64,000 nucleotides of DNA, taken from assembly GCF_011386835.1 (NCBI RefSeq), contig NC_088809.1, forward strand, positions 19,745,567-19,809,566. The letters are read 5' to 3'. Shown here in pieces: positions 48,467-64,000 of this stretch. Both the position numbers and the translations under genes were made by a program. This stretch comes from Chrysemys picta bellii (lineage: Eukaryota > Chordata > Testudines > Emydidae). The number at the start of each line of letters is the position of its first letter. The stretch's first letter is position 1. The notes beneath the pieces are model-generated. The model saw nothing but the letters and a program-made list of their open reading frames with translations, had not been told where the DNA came from and searched no databases.

Positions 48467-49030
48467 AAACATAAGAACATAAGAACGGCCGTACTGGGTC
48501 AGACCAAAGATCCATCTAGCCCAGTATCCTGTCTACCGACAGTGCCAATGCCAGGTGCCCAGAGGGAATGAACAGAACAGGTCACCATCAAGGGGGGGAT
48601 TTGACAGCAGCCTTCAACTACCTGAAGGGGGGTTTCAAAGAGGATGGATCTCGGCTGTTCTCAGTGGTGGCAGATGACAGAACAAGGAGTAATGGTCTCA
48701 AGTTGCAGTGGGGGAGGTTTAGGTTGGATATTAGGAAACACTATTTCACTAGGAGGGTGGTGAAGCACTGGAATAGGTTCCCTAGGGATGTGGTGGAATC
48801 TCCATCCTTAGAGGTTTTTCAGGCCTGGCTTGACAAAGCCCTGGTTGGGATGATTTAGTTGGTGTTGGTCCTGCTTTGAGCAGGGGGTTGGACTAGATGA
48901 CCTCCTGAGGTCTCTTCCAAACCTAATCTTCTATGATTCTATAAAGTGATCCATCCCCTGTCGCCCATTCCCAGCTTCTAGCAAACAGAGGCTAGGGACA
49001 CCATCCCTGTCCATCCTGGCTAATAGCCAG
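48467..49030 (-). mobile_element. Older CR1-like 3' fragment, interrupted
   Basis: The left half (to 48589) begins AACATAAGAACGGCCGTACT and continues with GGGTCAGACC and CCATCTAGCCCAGTATCCTG, the complement of the CR1-like tail seen at 43489-44049. The right half (from 48944) continues with GTGATCCATCCCCTGTCGCC. The two halves join smoothly once the plus-strand CR1 is removed. Confidence 0.82.
48590..48943 (+). mobile_element. CR1-type LINE, 3' fragment, nested
   Basis: The frame AAFNYLKGGFKEDGSRLFSV through [20 protein letters not shown] and LDKALVGMI is the intact C-terminal tail of the CR1 ORF2 protein. A CR1 3' UTR ending CTTCTATGATTCTATA follows. It is inserted into an older repeat whose halves lie at 48467-48589 and 48944-49030. 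The start codon of the frame is not meaningful, because the element is 5'-truncated. Confidence 0.9.
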
Positions 49031-49051
49031 TGCTGAAGTGCTCCTATGAAG

Positions 49052-49890
49052 AGATGAAGGGAGGGTAAACTGGACACAAGCAAACAATATGGGTTTTAAT
49101 ATGGCTAAATGGGAATGTATATGTCTAGGAACAATGAATATAGGCCATACTTACAGGATGGGGAACTCTATCCTGGGAAGCAGCAACAAAAAAGATTAAG
49201 GGGTCGTGGTGCATAAGCAGCTGAACCCAAGCCACCTGTGCCGTACTAATGCAAGAGCTAATGCAATCCTTGGTTACATAAACAGGGGAATCTTGAGTAG
49301 GAACGGAGAGGTTAATTCCCTCTGTATTTGAAACTAGTGCAACGGCTGCTGGAATGCTGTGTCCAGTTGTCGTGTCCACAATTCAAGGATGGTGATAAAT
49401 GGGAGAGGGTTCAGAGAAGAGCCATGAGAATGATTAAAGGATTAGAAAACCTTAGTGATAGATCAATCAATAGTGATAGATTCAAGGAGCTCGATCTGCT
49501 TAGCTTAACAAGGAGAAGTTTAAGGGGTGACTTGATTACAGTCTATAAAGTCTATAAATACCTACATGGGGAATACATACTTAGTGATGAGCTCTCAAAA
49601 CTAGCAGAGAAAGGTATAACATGACTCAATGGCTGGAAGTTAAAGCTAGACAAATTCAAATTGGTGATCACGCATAAATGTTTAACAGTGGGAGTAATTA
49701 ACCACTGGAACAGTTTACCAAGGGTCATGGTGGATTCTCCATCACTGACAATTTTTAAATCAAGCAGGGATGTTTTTCTAAAAGCTCTGCTCTAGTAATT
49801 ATTTTGGGGCAGGTCTCTGGCCTGAGTTATACAGGAGGTCAGATTAGATGATTACAATGGTCTCTTCTGGCCTTGGAATCTATGAATATG
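49052..49890 (+). mobile_element. CR1-type LINE, ORF2 C-terminal fragment
   Basis: Three frames piece together the end of a CR1 ORF2. Recognisable blocks are a NAILGYINRGI-like segment, WERVQRRAMRMIKGLENLSD (49399-49458), LTRRSLRGDLITVYK and NHWNSLPRVMVDSPSLTIF. A 3' tail ending GGAATCTATGAAT follows. Stops and frameshifts make it inactive. Two local microduplications (AGTGATAGAT near 49453 and GTCTATAAA near 49540) add residues. Confidence 0.85.
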
Positions 49891-49944
49891 GCCCCGTGAC
49901 TATAATATCTGAGCCCCTCAAAGACCATTCATGCATTTATTCTC

Positions 49945-50632
49945 ACAGCACCCTGTGACGTGGGAAATATTGTTCCTGTTTTAAGGAGAGGTAAACAGAG
50001 GCACAGAGAGACTAAACAATAGGGATGGTCAAAATTTTCCATTGGAACCATTTTTTGATGGACAATTGAGTTTTCAACTAAAATTTTTCATGAAAAGTGT
50101 CTGCTTTCCGCAGACAATTTCAGTTTTTGATTGAAAAACGGAATTGTTTAGATTCGGAAATGCTGCTGCAGTGCCTCATGGGAGTTTTAATTCCGATGCT
50201 TCAGGGGAGTTGTAGTTCAGAAGCCTGATGCTCCTACTCTCCACTAGCACCCAGGCTCCATAAATGGACTTCATCTCCCATAATGCACCTCAGCGGCACA
50301 ACTGCCATAGTCCACCACCACCCTTCACCAAGAGGGGAGGCCGTGGTGCATCATGGGAGGTGCAGTGTGACTGGGGAACATGGCCTGTAGAGGAGAGTGG
50401 GAAGCATGATGCATCTGAACTACAACCACCATGAGGCACTGCTGTGGCATTTCAGAATTGAACTAGTTTGGTTTTCAGATTTTCAGCAAAAGTTCAACAT
50501 TTTCAGTGGGGGCGGGGGGAACCCAACCAGCTCTACTAAGCAACTTACCTAAAGGCACACAGGAAGTCTGTGACAGAGCCCTGAAGTGACCCCAGGCCCT
50601 GCCCAGTCCATTATCTTAACCACAAGACCAGA
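49945..50632 (-). mobile_element. MIR-like SINE split by the hAT-like element at 50020
   Basis: The left part has GGTAAACAGAGGCACAGAGA and the right part GCACACAGGAAGTCTGTGAC and CCATTATCTTAACCACAAGA. The 8-bp CTAA(A/G)CAA duplication marks the breakpoint. Confidence 0.7.
50020..50535. mobile_element. hAT-like element with internal palindrome, splitting a MIR-like SINE
   Basis: The element is 516 bp, with ends TAGGGATGGTCAAA and ACCAGCTCTA. It has an 8-bp near-duplication CTAAACAA (50012-50019) and CTAAGCAA (50536-50543). Removing it restores a continuous MIR-like SINE. The interior is an imperfect palindrome, with perfect arm pairs at 50168-50181/50429-50442 and 50210-50220/50415-50425. Confidence 0.75.
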
Positions 50633-51284
50633 GAAAGATGGGGGAACAAATACAAAGGGTTCTTTCTGCGCACTGGGTGGAAGGCCCCATGACGTGAGCA
50701 CAGCTGTCACTGTCGATCTGCATGGAGGAGTTATTGCTAATCATACATCCTTAAGTAGTAAGAGATGGAAGAAAACTCTCCATGTGTCGCACAATGTTGT
50801 CTCCAAAGAGGACGCTTCTGCCGCTATAAAGGCCATGGTGTGCTGTGAAGGACATACACAGGACTGCCTCTAGCACTAGGACAGAACGTATCTCGCGGGG
50901 GCACATCACTGGGAGCTAAGTCTTACAAGACAGAGCGGCCAAAGCAAATGGGGTCAGCTTAGCCGTGATGGAAACTGTCCGCTACTTTATATTTCTTTTG
51001 ACTCCTTTACTGTGCATTCAGTCTCTGCTGACTCCGCCTCCCTTGACTGCAGGCTGGGTACAAACCCCCCATGCGTTTGTGATATGGCACTGACTTGCTG
51101 TCTGTGGATAGGGACTAGACCGATTTGCCTGCTTGGAATAGCTTCCAAGCATTTCTCAGGGGAAGCAGCTAGGAAAGTACAGGAAGGGTGGAATTTGGAG
51201 GGGTCCAGCTGCAAGGAAATAAGGGTGAGGAGCAGATTACCCTACGTCTGTCTACTGCAGGATTTCTTTCACCTTCCTGCAAAG

Positions 51285-51362
51285 CACCAGACGCTGGTCA
51301 GTCAGAGACAGGATACAGGACTAATGGACCTCAGGTCTGATCTAGTCTGGTAATTTCTATGC
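51285..51362 (+). mobile_element. CR1-like LINE, decayed 3' tail
   Basis: The block CAGAGACAGGATACAGGAC, AATGGACCTCAGGTCTGAT and CTAGTCTGGTAATTTCTATG is a diverged copy of the CR1 tail seen at 23430. Confidence 0.6.
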
Positions 51363-53474
51363 CTGTTAGCTGCATAAAGGAGAAAACCTTCCTCCTGCTG
51401 GCCTTGCCCCTCACTGACCACAGCTCCAAGAGGTAAATCCTGCCTCCCATCACTGCTCCCTGGCTGAGGAAGGTCTGACTCCAGAATTCAGTGGGACCAG
51501 TGCAGTCTCACTGCGTGTGCTCACGGTGGTGGGATGCGTAAAGCCAGTCCAGGGTGAGTAGCATGCTCCCTATGGCCAAGCATGCATGAGGAGTTGCAGG
51601 GCTGGGAGAAAGCCTGGTGTATCCCCCACCAGCCAACTCATCCCTCAACCCAAAGCACAGCAGCTGTGGTGTAGTGGGCAGAGGGCAGATTCCATCCCTT
51701 CCCAACCCACAGCCCGTTTACTTGCACTGAGTACTAGCAAGAAGGTTTAGCTCTTGGAAACAAAAGGAAGAGACGTAGCCACCAAGAGCCAAGGAGCAAC
51801 AGAGCCTTGGATAGAGGAGCCCACTGGAAGGGCGCACCTATCTGCATTTCCCCTCACGGTTGCTATCGGGTCAGACGGGAGCAGGTCGGAGAGGCAGCCT
51901 CCTTTTCAGCAAACCGCCTTGGTTGACTGCACACCAGCTCCAGGTGGAAATGAAGCCCGTAGTCAAATAATAACCCAACATCACCAGCTTCTGTTGCGGC
52001 AGGGACCTCCTGGGTGAAGTCCAGCCACCTGCCTCCACAAGACGCCCTCGGTGCTAGGCTTTCCATATGATTATCTAACCAGCTTGTCTGAGCTGTAATT
52101 ACTGCACTCTGCAAACCACTCCACTCCCCCATTCTCAAGCCATTTTTCTTCCTATGCAAGTTCAGTTTATCACTCTCAAGCTTTAATGCACTTCCCCTTG
52201 ATTTATTAATAGTGCCCAATGGGTGCTTCTTTTACCTTCTAAATCATTAGCATCACCCCATTGCCCCAAAGTGAATTTTTGCAGGTGAAATGTTTTAATT
52301 CATTTATTCTTTCCTGGTATGTTATACGCTCAGGGCCTGTGGTTGCTATTCTCTGGTCTTTTAGTATCCCTTTTAAAGAGAACCCAGCCATGCACTCGAG
52401 GTGCAGCCTTATCAATGCAGGGGGATGGGAACATGGAAAATGCTACACTAGATCAGCTCAACATTCCTTCATGGAACACTGTCTAGCAAAAGAGGCCAGT
52501 GCAAACACAGCCCAGAGCTGCACTGGTTGCTCTTTGCAACAGCATCAGTCTTCAGGGTCAGGCACCACTCTTTATTCCATTACCCATAAATCTCTCCTGT
52601 GGAGTTGGTTCCTTGATAAGAGTCTCCTCTCTTCGATGGGCAGAGTCTGTTATTAATTCCCCTGTGTTATCTTCTGCATTTCTTTATACTAAAGATCAGC
52701 TTGCTCTGTTCTAGTGCTCAGATTAGCCGGATCTCTTTTAATGTTCAAGGTACTTTATGTATTTATAGGGTGGAGCAATCCACCCGCCAGCCTGAAACAG
52801 CCGAAGAGGGAAGATTCACTAAAGGGTTAACTCTGAAGGATATCCTAATTATATTAAAACTTGCCCCAAGGGAAATATAGAGGATAAACCAACTGCAGCG
52901 CTTGTTTTCATCTTTTACCTACCGCTAATGTTTATGCAATTCTTATCCCTAGCATTCTGGGTCTCTTATGGATGCAGGATGTCACAACAAGCCAGGTGCC
53001 CAGATACCACAATGATAGGCACTATACAAGAACCTGTATAGCAATAGGTACCAGCTTGGAATCATGGGAGCAGACCTGGCACTGTTACTAAAATATAACC
53101 CCCTACAACTCCCCATCATGGCCAATAAATGCTATTGCTGCTTCCCTTGGAGTTGAATGAGAAAAACTGCTAAATAGTCACTTTTCACCCCTCTCTCTGC
53201 CACGCCCCCGTGAATGGCAGCATATTGGAACCCCCAGCTGAGCAGAGAAAGCTAAGACAGTAAATAGTCACTAAAACAAAAGGCCAAGCCACAAACAATG
53301 ACGAGCAGGGCCTGACAGGGGAAACTACATGTGTACAAAATAAACATGGAAAAGTAGAGAGGGCTAAGAACTCCTAGAGCTCAGCTCTAGAAACCAGGCA
53401 GGATAGTTCCCGCCAAAGAGTTAGGAATTCTTAAAACTAAACCCTTGGATGAGGTAATTGTAGTTAGATATAGA

Positions 53475-53585
53475 CAGTTCTTTGGGGGCAGGGACTGTTA
53501 GTTCAGTGTTTGTTCAGCACCTAGCACCATGAGGGGCTGGTCCATGACTGGAGCCCCTAGGTGCTACCACAATACAAATAGTCAC
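53475..53585 (+). mobile_element. Tail of a MIR-like SINE
   Basis: GGGGGCAGGGACTGTTAGTT, TTCAGCACCTAGCACCATGA and CTAGGTGCTACCACAATAC match the shared tail found at 1660-1765 and 47250-47370. Confidence 0.65.
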
Positions 53586-54735
53586 CATTACCTAGGGATT
53601 TAATCTGCCTTTTTGAAGTTACAACAGAATCAGGACCATTTAAGTCTCCCTCCCTTCTGGGGAATCTACAGCCCATAGTTTCCCCAACTGCAGCTATGAC
53701 AATCTGCTGTTTCTCGCCCACGTGCGTTGGCTGCAGGTTTATGGGGGGTGAGTTCACTCTCCCTTCTGGCTCATCACCAAATATAGAACGAAGTAGGAAC
53801 TGAAGTTGTCATGGGTGCAATTTAAAAGACAACTCAGCTCATCTATCAGTTGAGGATTGCTAAACAAGACAAGAGCAACAATGGGCCCCTACATACATTT
53901 TAAAAAAAGACTGTGAAGCACTTTGAGACCTGATAGAAAGTGTTATATGAGCTAGGTATTATTAACCTAAAAAGGACATCTATTATGGAAGTCCTGAACA
54001 GTTTTCTACATAAAGTTAGCTTGGTAAGCCCTCCGTCACAGAACTCAAGACTGTTTCAATTCACTGCTTTGTATTTTAACCACTAATTTTTCAGTGCAAA
54101 AATAGAAAGCCAGCTCATCTCTGCAAGCCCCATGGAGTCTGTACAGGATAATATCCTGCATAGCACATTTGTAGTAATCATTTACTAATTACTTCCTTTT
54201 TGGTTCTTGGTTTTAAGGACTCTCAGCTGCTCTCTAACTAATAATCCCCTCCTCAGCCTAAACAGCAAAACAGCTGATCAGATAATTGTGACCGTAGGTC
54301 CCACACACTGAAGATACTCTAAACTAGGAGCGAAGTCATAGCAAAAAGCTAAATGCATGCTCTACCTGTGCGGAAATAGGTCTTTCACCCTTTTCTCTTG
54401 GGTATGAGAAGATCATCTGGAAAGGTGACACCTGCTTTATACCTTACCAACGAATGCTGAAGAAGCAGGCAATAGAGGAAAGCTCATGAACCCTGGAAAC
54501 AAGAATTAAGATCCTTACCTCATGCTTTAAATAGAGCCAATTTCTATTTATCCCATTTAGGCTAAGTTTGCCTTCCACCACAATACCCATATTACCACAG
54601 GGGCATTCCAAAGGCCTCACGGGCCATAGCAAGTCCTGCCCTGGGGCGAAAAAATGCCTGATGCAGGACCAGGCATCAAATAGAAAGGAAGGTACATCCA
54701 ATCCAGTGCCATATGTTATTTGCTGTGACTCAGGG

Positions 54736-54888
54736 TTTGCCTATCCAGAGAGATTTACTGGCATTACTATACTAGTATATGTACCAACATGTACACTTAC
54801 TTGGAGTAAGTGTCCTTTTATGGCTTATACTTTGGAGGCAACAAGCTAACTATAGCAATGCTGGTAAATTCCCCATGTAGACAAGACC
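54736..54888. mobile_element. Non-autonomous DNA transposon, short
   Basis: It runs from CAGGGTTTGCCTATCC to CATGTAGACAAGACCT, imperfect inverted ends of the GTCTACA group. The foldback retroposon at 54903 inserted at its right edge. Confidence 0.5.
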
Positions 54889-54902
54889 TCTGTATGTGAT
54901 TT

Positions 54903-55234
54903 CAGAGTAGCAGCCGTGTTAGTCTGTATCCGCAAAAAGAAGAACAGGAGGACTTGTGGCACCTTAGAGACTAACAAATTTATTAGAGCATAAGCTTTCG
55001 TGGACTACAGCCCACTTCTTCGGATGCATATAGAATGGAACATATATTGAGGAGATATATATACACACACATACAGAGAGCCCACCTGTTTATGCTCTCT
55101 GTATGTGTGTATATATATATCTCCTCAATATATGTTCCATTCTATATGCATCCGAAGAAGTGGGCTGTAGTCCACGAAAGCTTATGCTCTAATAAATTTG
55201 TTAGTCTCTAAGGTGCCACAAGTCCTCCTGTTCT
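54903..55234 (+). mobile_element. Foldback retroposon with 143-bp inverted arms
   Basis: Arms at 54938-55080 and 55095-55237 are inverted copies, 143 bp each with about one mismatch, around a 14-bp loop. The element starts CAGAGTAGCAGCCGTGTTAG and sits between perfect 14-bp copies of TCTGTATGTGATTT (54889-54902 and 55235-55248). A duplication that long points to target-primed reverse transcription, not cut-and-paste transposition. The near identity of the arms argues for a young insertion or an ongoing copy-correction process. Confidence 0.8.
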
Positions 55235-55249
55235 TCTGTATGTGATTTG

Positions 55250-56500
55250 ATTCAACTGCCATGACAGTACCTTATTAATTTTGGTTATAGAAGGCAACAG
55301 TTCACTAATTTATAGCTTGTTTGTACAGCAGCTAGCAGGATGGAGTCCTGGTCTAGGGCCCCAGGCACGATGGTAACAAGTCAGTAACAGCAGGAGTGGA
55401 GACAAAAAAAAAAAAAAAAAATCAGGATTCCACAGTCAGTTTTCCCACTGAGACCTTGGTTTAGTTAGTTAAACGGTGTAAAGTGAGAGTAGGGCTGATA
55501 AATCACTTGGATCCTCCTGCAAGAGAGCTGAAATGCCAAGCATTCACTTCTAGTCTTTCCGCTCAGCTGTATTCTTTGCCTCTCCATAAGTTTAGGCCCA
55601 GGATGACTAGCAGCAGAAGCCAGTTTCTGGCGATTGACTTGGCAGCCTGACCAGAGAAGTTCCTCCTTTTATAAACCTTCCAACATTACTGTTGTCTTCA
55701 TGAGAGCATGCTGTCTACTGTAGCACATACCAACGTTATACTGAACAGACCACCACTAGAATGCCAGCCTTGGGAGAACAGCACCACCTAGAGAGTAAAA
55801 GCCTTCCAAAATGAAGATTTTAGTAAAATGAGGAAAAGGCTGTGTGGATAGAAGTCCTTTGTTGTATTATATGTCAGAGGTTAGAACTAGGTGGGTCTAC
55901 CTGTCCGCCAATAATTGTGGTGAATGTTACAATGATCTGGGGGTACTGGTCATTTTCAGTAGCCTGGTCTTTGCTAGTTTTACAAAGAAACTGCTCAAGG
56001 GATTTGCAAGGCCAAGCTTGAGGTGATGTCCTGCAGATTTGCGCTGGGGAAGCCTGATGCAGCTACAGAATGGAATATTACAAAGCATTGGGAAAATTTC
56101 TCTTTAATTTAACTGGAGCGTATCTTATTGCAACAATTGGCCAAGTCCATTTGCCTCTCTTCTAGAGAGGGTGGTGTACAATTTACTCAAAAAGCTCCCA
56201 AAATTTCTCCAGAAGTGAACCTCACGATTTCCCAGAGACTAAACATGACTGAAGAGGAGCTCAAGGAGTTATGCAGTGCATACCAGCTTCTGCATAGGTT
56301 ACTGTGTTCCCTTCTTTGAAGGGAGGAAGAACTGATCTTGTGTTCATGAATATTAAGTAGGCAAATGGCAGCATAACTGGGTGTTGCAATATGGGTGAGA
56401 CCTGAAAGCATAATCTTTGAAATACTGTTGCCCATTCTCATATTTGAGCATTGACAGCTTTAGAAAGCCAGAAATCACGTTGGAGAGTTCCACAATGAGT
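55250..56500. other. Sequence immediately downstream of MDH2
   Basis: AT-rich single-copy DNA with a MIR-like tail at 55318-55395 and an A17 run at 55405-55421. No exon recognised. Confidence 0.55.
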
Positions 56501-56504
56501 ACCC

Positions 56505-56684
56505 TGAAAAAAATAGGAGGCTGTTTTATTGATGAGTAGATTCCAATTGACAAATTGAGAGCAGATAATACACTAATACAGAGTGACTTTGATCAAAGCT
56601 TGTGCTTTGCATCTGGAGTCTTTTAAAGTGACATGATGCCTTAATAAATTAAGGAAACTGTGATTCTTCTTCCCCATCCGCTCT
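56505..56684 (-). other. MDH2: Probable MDH2 3' untranslated region
   Basis: About 155-180 nt of sequence follows the TGA before the first good polyadenylation hexamer on the minus strand. The cleavage end at about 56505 is inferred from that signal and is not observed. A longer 3' UTR using a more distal signal cannot be excluded. Confidence 0.55.
56525..56530 (-). promoter_or_regulatory. Candidate MDH2 polyadenylation signal AATAAA
   Basis: The plus strand reads TTTATT, which is AATAAA on the coding strand. It lies about 155 nt downstream of the MDH2 stop codon and is the nearest canonical hexamer found. Confidence 0.55.
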
Positions 56685-63500
<6,816 letters not shown>

Positions 63501-63740
63501 CTGGGAATCAACAAATTGAATATCATTCCAGAAGTTAACCAAGTTGTTCCCATTACAGTGGTTAGGAATGTGAGCAAGCCCTACCCAATCAGAACACCAG
63601 GAGGGATCAGTGTTGTGTCAAACGCCACCAAATTCTGTCCTACTTCTGGCTGGAGACTCTCCACTTCCGAGAAGGCAATTCACATCCTCCAAGGCTAGTG
63701 TCAAGGTTATCCCTTATAACTAGCTTCTGCTAGTAAGAGA

Positions 63741-63993
63741 CTTAGGCCTGATATACACTTAAAGGTTAGGTCAACATAGCTACACTGGTCAGGGGTGTGA
63801 AAAGTCCACACTCCTGACTGATGTAGCTATGCCAACCTAACTCCCAGCATAGATTGCTCAGAGAGATGGTATTCCTACAGCAATAGAAAATCCATTCTAC
63901 TGGTGCAGGTTGTGTCTACGCTACAGGGTTATGTCAGCATAGCTACGACAATGTAGTTCTGCTGGTAGTCTCCACGGTGTAGACATATCCTAA
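63741..63993. mobile_element. Non-autonomous DNA transposon in MDH2 intron 3
   Basis: The left end TTAGGCCTGATATACACT and the right end, complemented, TTAGGATATGTCTACAC are inverted repeats. The interior has TAGCTACACTGGTCAGGGGT and related words. It lies upstream of MDH2 exon 4. Confidence 0.65.
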
Positions 63994-64000
63994 ACTTCTC

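Larger units (their letters stand above)
50635..54735. other. Intergenic sequence downstream of MDH2
   Basis: Outside a CR1 tail and MIR-like pieces I see nothing functional. Frames of 60-131 codons are unsupported. Confidence 0.55.

Noticed and set aside
48568..48858. 95-codon frame as a possible gene
   Set aside because: It is the C-terminal tail of a CR1 ORF2 in a 5'-truncated LINE copy.
1..56500. Exons of SRRM3, HSPB1 or YWHAG expected from mammalian synteny
   Set aside because: I looked for recognisable protein segments on both strands and found none. Absence is not proof, because short exons could be missed.

Overview
The window looks like nuclear DNA from a turtle or a close reptile relative. 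The evidence is a tRNA-derived SINE of the type known from turtles and tortoises (208-381 and 19470-19653), many 3' ends of CR1-type LINEs, MIR-like CORE-SINE fragments, and a rich set of small non-autonomous DNA transposons. There is no sign of bacterial, plasmid or phage organisation. Most open reading frames in the window are chance frames through GC-rich or palindromic repeats.

Only one real protein-coding gene is recognised. The last six coding exons of MDH2, mitochondrial malate dehydrogenase, lie on the minus strand between 56685 and 63500. All splice junctions are GT-AG and all reading phases join. The visible part corresponds to about residues 107-338 of the 338-residue vertebrate protein and includes the catalytic His200. 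The earlier exons lie beyond the right edge. The approximately 56 kb from 1 to 56500 is intergenic, or possibly intronic to a gene whose exons I cannot recognise.

Layout. 1-3800: SINE, CR1, nested DNA elements and a palindromic DNA element. 3800-9300: mostly single-copy GC-rich sequence with MIR-like fragments. 9300-17200: scattered hAT-like elements, a foldback retroposon and MIR-like fragments. 17224-18567: a 1.34-kb hAT-like element filled with a very GC-rich minisatellite. 18600-29700: mostly unrecognised sequence with a turtle-type SINE, possible LTR material and microsatellites. 29780-38810: dense repeats, including hAT-like elements with clear 8-bp target-site duplications and a nest at 37.3-38.8 kb. 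38.9-48.4 kb: a C-rich tandem repeat region, single-copy sequence and a CR1. 48.4-50.6 kb: nested CR1 and hAT-like insertions. 54.7-55.25 kb: a long, nearly perfect foldback retroposon. 56.5-63.5 kb: MDH2.

The most interesting theme is a group of hAT-like elements with 8-bp target duplications and GC-rich or palindromic cargo. One sits in the MDH2 intron between exons 6 and 7 (59756-60771). It carries what looks like a captured CpG-rich 5' gene end: an ATG, 41 codons and a consensus splice donor, antisense to MDH2. Five DNA elements carry internal palindromes, which suggests a recurring architecture.
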